Shown: in pieces, positions 59,496 to 64,000 of the stretch
Layout: every line of letters starts with the position of its first letter
Position numbering within the stretch: position 1 is the stretch's first letter
Source: Chitinophaga sp. YR573
Lineage (GTDB): Bacteria > Bacteroidota > Bacteroidia > Chitinophagales > Chitinophagaceae
NCBI RefSeq assembly: GCF_900110995.1
Contig: NZ_FOJF01000001.1
Span: forward strand, 2,435,199-2,499,198
Reading direction: 5' to 3'
Length of the DNA: 64,000 nt
The notes under the pieces: generated by a model
The model's input: only the letters and a program-made list of their open reading frames with translations
Told to the model about the DNA's origin: nothing
Databases searched by the model: none
Made by a program: the position numbers and the translations under genes

Positions 59496-60641
59496 ATGAA
59501 GAAATGGATCGTTTGTCTTGCCGTATTATGCTCCAGTGCGGCAATGGCACAGAACACCAACAAAGAAGGTAGTAAATACCAGTTTACCGTAATCAAAAAC
59601 CTGGATGCAGGTGACGTGGAAAACCAGGGCCGCACCGGTACCTGCTGGTCCTTCTCCGGTTTATCTTTCTTCCAGGCCGAAGCGCTCCGCATTGGCAAGG
59701 GTAAAGATGTAAACCTGAGCGAAATGTACGTGGTAAGAAGAATGTACCCCCTGAAAGCAGTAAACTATGTACGCATGCATGGTAAAGCCAACTTCGGAGA
59801 AGGTGGTGGCTTCCCGGACGATCTGTTATGTCTCCGTGAATACGGTATGGTTCCCCAGAGTGTCTACGATGGTAACCGCGTAAAGACTTACAATCATGCT
59901 GAAATGACCGGCCTCCTGGAAAACATGACCAAGAGCATTGGTAACAATGAAGGCGTGATCAATCCTAACTGGAAAACCGCTTTTGATGGTGTGCTGAATG
60001 CCTACATGGGCGATGCGCCAAAACAGTTTGATTATAATGGTAAGAGCTACACTCCTCAAACCTTTGCAAAAGAACTGGGCCTGAATGCGGATGATTATGT
60101 ACTGGTATCTTCCTTCACTCACCATCCTTACTACGAACAGTTTGTGCTGGAAGTTCCTGATAACTGGAACTGGGAAAGAGTATACAATGTTCCTTTAACC
60201 GACCTTACAGCTATTGCAGAAAATGCGGTCCAGACAGGTTACACCATCGCCTGGGCTTCTGATGTAAGCGAAAAAGGTTTCAATTTCCGGGATGGTCTGG
60301 CTATCGTTCCTGATACTGACTGGGATGACATGACACCAGAAGATAAAAAGAAACTTTTCGAAGAGCCTATCAAAGAAAAGACGATCACTCCTGAAGTTCG
60401 TCAGCTGGCATTCGACAATTTCGAAACACAGGATGATCATGGTATGCTTATAGTAGGGATAGCGAAAGATCAAACCGGTAAGGTATTCTTCCGTGTGAAG
60501 AATTCATGGGGAACTGCAAATCCTGGTAACGGTTACTTTTATGCTTCCGAACCTTTCTTTGCTTATAAAACCACCTGCATCATGCTGAACAAAAAAGCAT
60601 TGCCTGCAGCTATCGCTAAGAAATTAGGTATTAAACAATAG
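59496..60641 (+). CDS. Exported C1-family cysteine peptidase (aminopeptidase C/bleomycin hydrolase-like)
   Basis: 381 residues; the ATG at 59496 gives signal peptide MKKWIVCLAVLCSSAAMAQ, so unlike cytoplasmic PepC it is exported. Catalytic Cys50 lies in NQGRTGTCWSFSG, His in DDHGMLIVGIA, and Asn in VKNSWGTANPGNGYF. PepC-type inserts are visible (LTDLTAIAENAVQTGYTIAW). It probably trims peptides in the periplasm or outside the cell. Repeat cluster 2 follows. Confidence 0.9.
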   Translation: MKKWIVCLAVLCSSAAMAQNTNKEGSKYQFTVIKNLDAGDVENQGRTGTCWSFSGLSFFQAEALRIGKGKDVNLSEMYVVRRMYPLKAVNYVRMHGKANFGEGGGFPDDLLCLREYGMVPQSVYDGNRVKTYNHAEMTGLLENMTKSIGNNEGVINPNWKTAFDGVLNAYMGDAPKQFDYNGKSYTPQTFAKELGLNADDYVLVSSFTHHPYYEQFVLEVPDNWNWERVYNVPLTDLTAIAENAVQTGYTIAWASDVSEKGFNFRDGLAIVPDTDWDDMTPEDKKKLFEEPIKEKTITPEVRQLAFDNFETQDDHGMLIVGIAKDQTGKVFFRVKNSWGTANPGNGYFYASEPFFAYKTTCIMLNKKALPAAIAKKLGIKQ

Positions 60642-60705
60642 TTGGGGGATTATCTCCATCTTTTATAATAAATTAAAAGCGCTGTGTTTATAGCAAAACA
60701 TAATA

Positions 60706-60864
60706 GGCTCCGTCAGGAGCCCCGTGTTTGTAGCAAATATTGATATTCTTTTTAATAGACTCCGTTAGGAGTCCCCTAAATAACAAATAAGTAGGGGACT
60801 CCTAACGGAGTCTTTGTTTTGTTGTTTAAGGTGTTTTCTACAAACACGCCGCTCCTAACGGAGC
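60706..60864. repeat. Palindromic repeat cluster 2
   Basis: Four units of the same family as the cluster at 55110. 60706-60733: GGCTCCGTCAGGAGCC then CCGTGTTTGTAG. 60758-60773: GACTCCGTTAGGAGTC. 60797-60812: reverse copy GACTCCTAACGGAGTC. 60838-60864: reverse, CTACAAACACG then GCTCCTAACGGAGC. Units two and three also form a perfect 22-base inverted repeat (60757-60778 with 60792-60813). It lies in the convergent gap after the C1 peptidase. Confidence 0.88.
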
Positions 60865-60887
60865 TAAATTAAATAATAGGTTCATCC

Positions 60888-60944
60888 TACTCTCCTTCCT
60901 CTCTCCTCCCACTCTCCTTCCTGTCTCCTTCCTGTCTCCTTCAT
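60888..60944. repeat. Polypyrimidine short tandem repeat (TCTCCTTCC-type)
   Basis: Five imperfect copies of about 10-11 bases (CTCTCCTTCCT, TCTCCTTCCTG). Strand-asymmetric, low complexity. The remaining gap to 61080 holds nothing I can identify. Confidence 0.8.
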
Positions 60945-61080
60945 ATTAACCGCGCACTTTTCCATTGCTGATTATATCAAAATTAGCCCGTTTAAAAGCT
61001 AATTGATTGGTTGACAAGGTCAAATAATATATTTGTCTGAATCAACTTATTTGAGGTAATTCCACTACTACAAAGGGGTT

Positions 61081-61428
61081 TCATTGTTTACCTTCAATCC
61101 GCTGCGCTTCCTGATAACTTCCGAGCCTGAATTTCACAGGAACCTTCGTTTGTTTCTCCCAGTTCCATTCTCTCTTACAGAAAAACCCAAAACTCTGTTG
61201 ATAATAATCTCTGGGGCCTACCGGAGAAGCTGCCTTTGGAGTTACCGGTAATTGAGCAGAGGAAAAAATAGAAGCAAAAACAGGACTTGACACAGTCAAC
61301 TTATTCTTAATTACTAAAGGATAAAGAGGAGCTACAGATAGTTGACCCGTAGCAACTTTTTTCTGCTGGGCCTTTAACAGTCCAGGGATAGCGGTTACAA
61401 TCAGCATCAACAGAATCACCTTTTTCAT
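61081..61428 (-). CDS. Small exported protein, unknown function
   Basis: 115 residues from the ATG at 61428, with signal peptide MKKVILLMLIVTAIPGLLKA. The middle is low-complexity Ser/Pro/Val-rich. The C-terminus looks like a defined module: YYQQSFGFFCKREWNWEKQT, then KVPVKFRLGSYQEAQRIEGK. I recall similar 'FFC.kE...EK...P..FRLGS' ends in other small Bacteroidota exported proteins, but cannot verify this. It follows the Sua5/YrdC gene by 18 bases and is probably cotranscribed. Confidence 0.7.
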   Translation of the reverse strand: MKKVILLMLIVTAIPGLLKAQQKKVATGQLSVAPLYPLVIKNKLTVSSPVFASIFSSAQLPVTPKAASPVGPRDYYQQSFGFFCKREWNWEKQTKVPVKFRLGSYQEAQRIEGKQ

Positions 61429-61446
61429 AAACATTGTTTTAAAAGT

Positions 61447-62064
61447 TTAGAATAGTTCTTCCCAGCTTCCTGCGCCTTCTCTGATTAGTACCGGTTCGCT
61501 ATCAGTACAATCCACAACGGTAGAGAAAGTCATTCCTCCTATACCACCATCCACTACGATATCCACAATCTTTCCAAATTTCTCATGAATAATTTCAGGG
61601 TCCGTGTATTCTTCCACGTATTTCTCAATGGGGAGAGAAGTACTCATAATAGGATTCCCTAATTCGCTTACGATAGCCCGGCAGATATTATTGTCCGGTA
61701 CACGTATACCCACTGTATCCTTTTTGGCCTTCAGGATTTTCGGTACCATTTTACTGGCCGGTAAAATAAATGTGTAAGGACCTGGCAGTGCTTTCTTCAG
61801 CATTCTGAAAACGGGAGTATCAACACTCTTCGCATAATCAGATAAATGACTGAGGTCTGAACATATAAAGGAGAATTGCGCCTTGGCAGGATTAATATCT
61901 TTGATACGGCAAATTCGCTCTACGGCCTTATGCTGAGATATATCACATCCCATGCCATATACTGTATCAGTAGGGTAGATGATCACACCTCCGTCTTTCA
62001 AACATTCTACAATCATCTTTAGTTGACGGGGATTCGGATTATCAGGATGTAAAGTCAAAATCAT
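61447..62064 (-). CDS. L-threonylcarbamoyladenylate synthase (Sua5/YciO/YrdC family)
   Basis: 205 residues. YrdC-like fold: GGVIIYPTDTVYGMGCDISQ, KAQFSFICSDLSHLSDYAKS, PGPYTFILPAS, DTVGIRVPDNNICRAIVSEL, PIMSTSLPI. The enzyme makes threonylcarbamoyl-AMP for tRNA t6A. Length fits the YciO/TsaC type without a Sua5 C-terminal domain, so a YciO paralogue cannot be excluded. Confidence 0.87.
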   Translation of the reverse strand: MILTLHPDNPNPRQLKMIVECLKDGGVIIYPTDTVYGMGCDISQHKAVERICRIKDINPAKAQFSFICSDLSHLSDYAKSVDTPVFRMLKKALPGPYTFILPASKMVPKILKAKKDTVGIRVPDNNICRAIVSELGNPIMSTSLPIEKYVEEYTDPEIIHEKFGKIVDIVVDGGIGGMTFSTVVDCTDSEPVLIREGAGSWEELF

Positions 62065-62171
62065 ACTGCAAATTTACGGAAACTGCAACGATCCCTGACG
62101 ATTCTACATTTACACATTCGCACATTAAATAATCTTATTATCTTTCCGGCCGATTTTCTAAACCTATCTGG

Positions 62172-62885
62172 ATGAACACAAAAGGAATTGTTCCGAGAAC
62201 TTGGAGACGGCTGAAGCGGGTGCTGTTAGTGATGTTTATTGCGCATTTACTTTATCTCATCCTGTTACGCTGGGTTAATCCACCAATTACTATTACAATG
62301 ATTTCGAACTGGTTCAGCCTTTTAGGTACTGATAAAAAGTTCCATAAAACCTGGGCAGACTATGACGAAATTTCCCAACATAGTAAATTGGCGGTACTCG
62401 CCAGTGAAGACCAGTTATTTCCTGATCATAACGGATTCGACTTCAAGTCTATCGAGAAGGCGATGAAACATAACCAGAAAAGTAAAAAGATTCGTGGGGC
62501 AAGTACTATCAGTCAGCAGGTTGCCAAAAACGTGTTCCTCTGGCAGGGCAGGAGTTGGTTACGCAAAGGGTTGGAAGTGTATTTCACTTTTATGATAGAA
62601 AAACTGTGGGGAAAGCAACGCATCCTGGAAATGTACCTGAACGTTGCCCAGATGGGTGACGGTATTTATGGAGTAGAAGCCGCCGCACAACAATATTACC
62701 AGAAAAGCGCCGCCTCTCTGAATAGAGAACAGGCAGCGATGATAGCAGCCTGTTTGCCTAATCCTGTAAAGTATACTGTGAATCCGCCGGCTCGTATTAC
62801 TGCCTGGCGTCAGCGCAAAATCCTGCAACAAATGCGTTTCCTTTCGGGAGACCCGGATATTTCAGCACTGGTAAGTGGTAAGTAA
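62172..62885 (+). CDS. mtgA: Monofunctional biosynthetic peptidoglycan transglycosylase
   Basis: 237 residues with one N-terminal membrane helix (about 16-35) and a GT51 domain: ASEDQLFPDHNGFDFKSIEK (catalytic Glu), RGASTISQQVAKNVFLW, RKGLEVYFTFMIEKLWGKQR, ILEMYLNVAQMGDGIYGVEA. It lacks a transpeptidase domain, so it polymerises glycan strands only. TATCTTTC, one mismatch from the promoter element, lies upstream. Confidence 0.94.
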   Translation: MNTKGIVPRTWRRLKRVLLVMFIAHLLYLILLRWVNPPITITMISNWFSLLGTDKKFHKTWADYDEISQHSKLAVLASEDQLFPDHNGFDFKSIEKAMKHNQKSKKIRGASTISQQVAKNVFLWQGRSWLRKGLEVYFTFMIEKLWGKQRILEMYLNVAQMGDGIYGVEAAAQQYYQKSAASLNREQAAMIAACLPNPVKYTVNPPARITAWRQRKILQQMRFLSGDPDISALVSGK

Positions 62886-62921
62886 TCCGGTCTGGAAAGC
62901 AACACCTGTATTTTGTAAGTC

Positions 62922-63446
62922 TTATACTTCTTTCAGCAGCCCGTCTATTGCATGAATAGCGGCCTGCTGCCGGTTTTCCGCACTACCCCTGATTTCTACC
63001 CAGGGAACGCCGGAATCAGCAACAATCGCTTTATACACATTGTAAAAGTACTCCCTCATTTTAGGGTCCGGATACTCCCGCTGAGGATCTTCCTGCCAGG
63101 GAATATCTATATAAGTAAGTAAATACAAATCATATTTCCTCGAAGCAACATAAGCCTGTATCAAAGGATCACATCCATGATACTTATGCTCACTCCATAC
63201 TTTAATAACATGCAGGTCCGTATCACAAATCAATAGCTTATCTGCCAGCGCAGCCCTTTCATCTTCCAGCTCCAGTTGCCCTTCAGCTATCTGCAAAAGA
63301 TCGTGCTGTTCATACGGCCGGCCCAGTTCCTCTATATATTGACGCGCATATTCAGGTACCCATATGGTATTGTAGTACGCCGCCAGTTGTTCACTGAGGG
63401 TACTCTTACCGGTAGATTCCGGTCCTATGACAACTACTTTCTTCAT
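62922..63446 (-). CDS. NadR-like ATPase / nicotinamide riboside kinase
   Basis: 174 residues matching the C-terminal kinase domain of NadR. P-loop GPESTGKST, WVPEYARQYIEEL, LLICDTDLHVIKVWSEHKYH, LYLLTYIDIPWQEDPQREYP. It would phosphorylate nicotinamide riboside to NMN. The start overlaps the stop of pnuC by four bases (ATGA), and PnuC imports this same substrate, so transport and capture are coupled. Confidence 0.9.
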   Translation of the reverse strand: MKKVVVIGPESTGKSTLSEQLAAYYNTIWVPEYARQYIEELGRPYEQHDLLQIAEGQLELEDERAALADKLLICDTDLHVIKVWSEHKYHGCDPLIQAYVASRKYDLYLLTYIDIPWQEDPQREYPDPKMREYFYNVYKAIVADSGVPWVEIRGSAENRQQAAIHAIDGLLKEV

Positions 63447-64000
63447 ACCGCTTTCTTATAGATCCTCTGCCAGCTAAAATAACCAAACACCGCAACAATA
63501 AACAGGAAGATTGTTAACATGGCAGTAGGAATCAGCTTTTTATGAAATAAAAGAGGAATAGCCACCAGGTTGGAAACATTCAGTACCAGCCAGTTCTCTA
63601 TCTTCCTTTTAGCCAGTAACCACATACCACTACAGGCAGTGGCCGATACAAATCCGTCTACCAATGGTACATCTGAGTTGGAAAAGTTTTTAAGCAGATA
63701 GTAAAATGTTCCCCAGCCAATCAATGCAATTAAAGAAGCAATTACCCATTCCCGACGGGTAGTCCATTCAACAGACACCTCTTCAGCATTTTTCTTTTTC
63801 GCCCAGTGATACCAGCCGTACACACTCATTACGAAGTAATACACATTCATAGTGGCTTCGGCATATAACTTAAACTGGTCGCGGGAAAGCAAATATACAT
63901 AGATACCGGTACTGACTAACCCTGTAGGGTATAACCAGATGCTGTTCTTCATACTGCAGATAACACTCACGGCGCCAAACAGGGCTGCAACAATCTCCAG
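63443..64000 (-). CDS. pnuC: PnuC-type nicotinamide riboside transporter (5' end outside window)
   Basis: The reading frame stays open to the last base of the window, and residues LEIVAALFGAVSVICSMKNS continue sensibly upstream of any local start, so the N-terminus is cut off. Family motifs: NSIWLYPTGLVSTGIYVYLL, NVYYFVMSVYGWYHWAKKKN, WGTFYYLLKN, FVSATACSGMWLLAKRKIEN, WLVLNVSNLVAIPL. At least six hydrophobic helices. Followed, with a four-base overlap, by its kinase. Confidence 0.92.
   Translation of the reverse strand: MEIVAALFGAVSVICSMKNSIWLYPTGLVSTGIYVYLLSRDQFKLYAEATMNVYYFVMSVYGWYHWAKKKNAEEVSVEWTTRREWVIASLIALIGWGTFYYLLKNFSNSDVPLVDGFVSATACSGMWLLAKRKIENWLVLNVSNLVAIPLLFHKKLIPTAMLTIFLFIVAVFGYFSWQRIYKKAV

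Overview
The window looks like chromosomal DNA from a gliding, respiring Bacteroidota bacterium, most likely in or near Chitinophagaceae (Chitinophaga-like). Evidence: most promoters that can be read have the Bacteroidota -7 element TAnnTTTG with little Shine-Dalgarno signal. The gene set also fits: gldH, batD/batE, a GLPGLI protein beside an outer-membrane beta-barrel receptor, futalosine-pathway mqnC, a fused cbb3 oxidase subunit ccoNO, SurA-type chaperones and short psd. I see no insertion sequence, prophage, integrase, CRISPR array, rRNA or tRNA. The first gene (SurA-like) and the last gene (pnuC) are cut by the window edges.

Layout. 1-7.2 kb: periplasmic isomerase, a long-form amidophosphoribosyltransferase, SixA-like phosphatase, proC, a secreted nuclease, a NUMOD4/HNH protein and dusB. 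7.2-10.2 kb: envelope operon of CPBP protease, DUF2007 protein, cdsA, psd and a small exported protein, closed by a strong bidirectional terminator. 10.3-14.6 kb: YjjG-type HAD phosphatase, an SDR, batD and batE. 14.6-16.3 kb: a LytS/LytTR pair whose kinase has a degenerate ATP-binding site. 16.5-19.7 kb: yicC-gldH-kinase-regulator operon. 19.7-20.3 kb: pseudouridine synthase.

20.4-31.1 kb is the metabolic centre: an Fnr/Crp regulator, copper ATPase ccoI, ccoS, fused ccoNO, a small ccoQ-like gene, ccoP, ccoG, ccoH, a TauE/SafE-like membrane protein and hemN. Together they encode a high-affinity cbb3 oxidase, its copper supply and assembly factors, and oxygen-independent haem synthesis. FNR-type boxes lie upstream of ccoI and ccoS, each exactly 22 bases before an identical TAGCTTTG promoter element, which suggests control by the regulator encoded next door.

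31.6-46.5 kb: LpxD-like acyltransferase, a secreted unknown, two dehydrogenases, pheS, a kinase/regulator pair, a GLPGLI protein plus beta-barrel receptor, a small membrane protein, a Tat-exported TIM-barrel isomerase, an acetyltransferase, a lipoprotein and mqnC. 46.6-64 kb: two retropepsin-like proteases, an M16 peptidase pair, a DUF1311 protein, a divergent ureohydrolase, an undescribed two-gene lipoprotein operon, a glycosyltransferase, ArsC-like protein, polA, an acetyltransferase, a C1 peptidase, TsaC/Sua5 protein, mtgA, and an NadR-like kinase with pnuC.

The most unusual non-coding content is repeats between genes: two clusters of a palindromic GGCTCC/GACTCC family in convergent intergenic gaps (55.1-55.35 and 60.7-60.87 kb), a pair of long hairpins with compensatory stem changes and a shared 12-base tail (32.55 and 58.6 kb), and a 56-base tandem repeat (42.36-42.48 kb). 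I did not find a clearly new multi-gene system. The best candidates for undescribed biology are these repeat families, the degenerate LytS kinase and the small lipoprotein operon.
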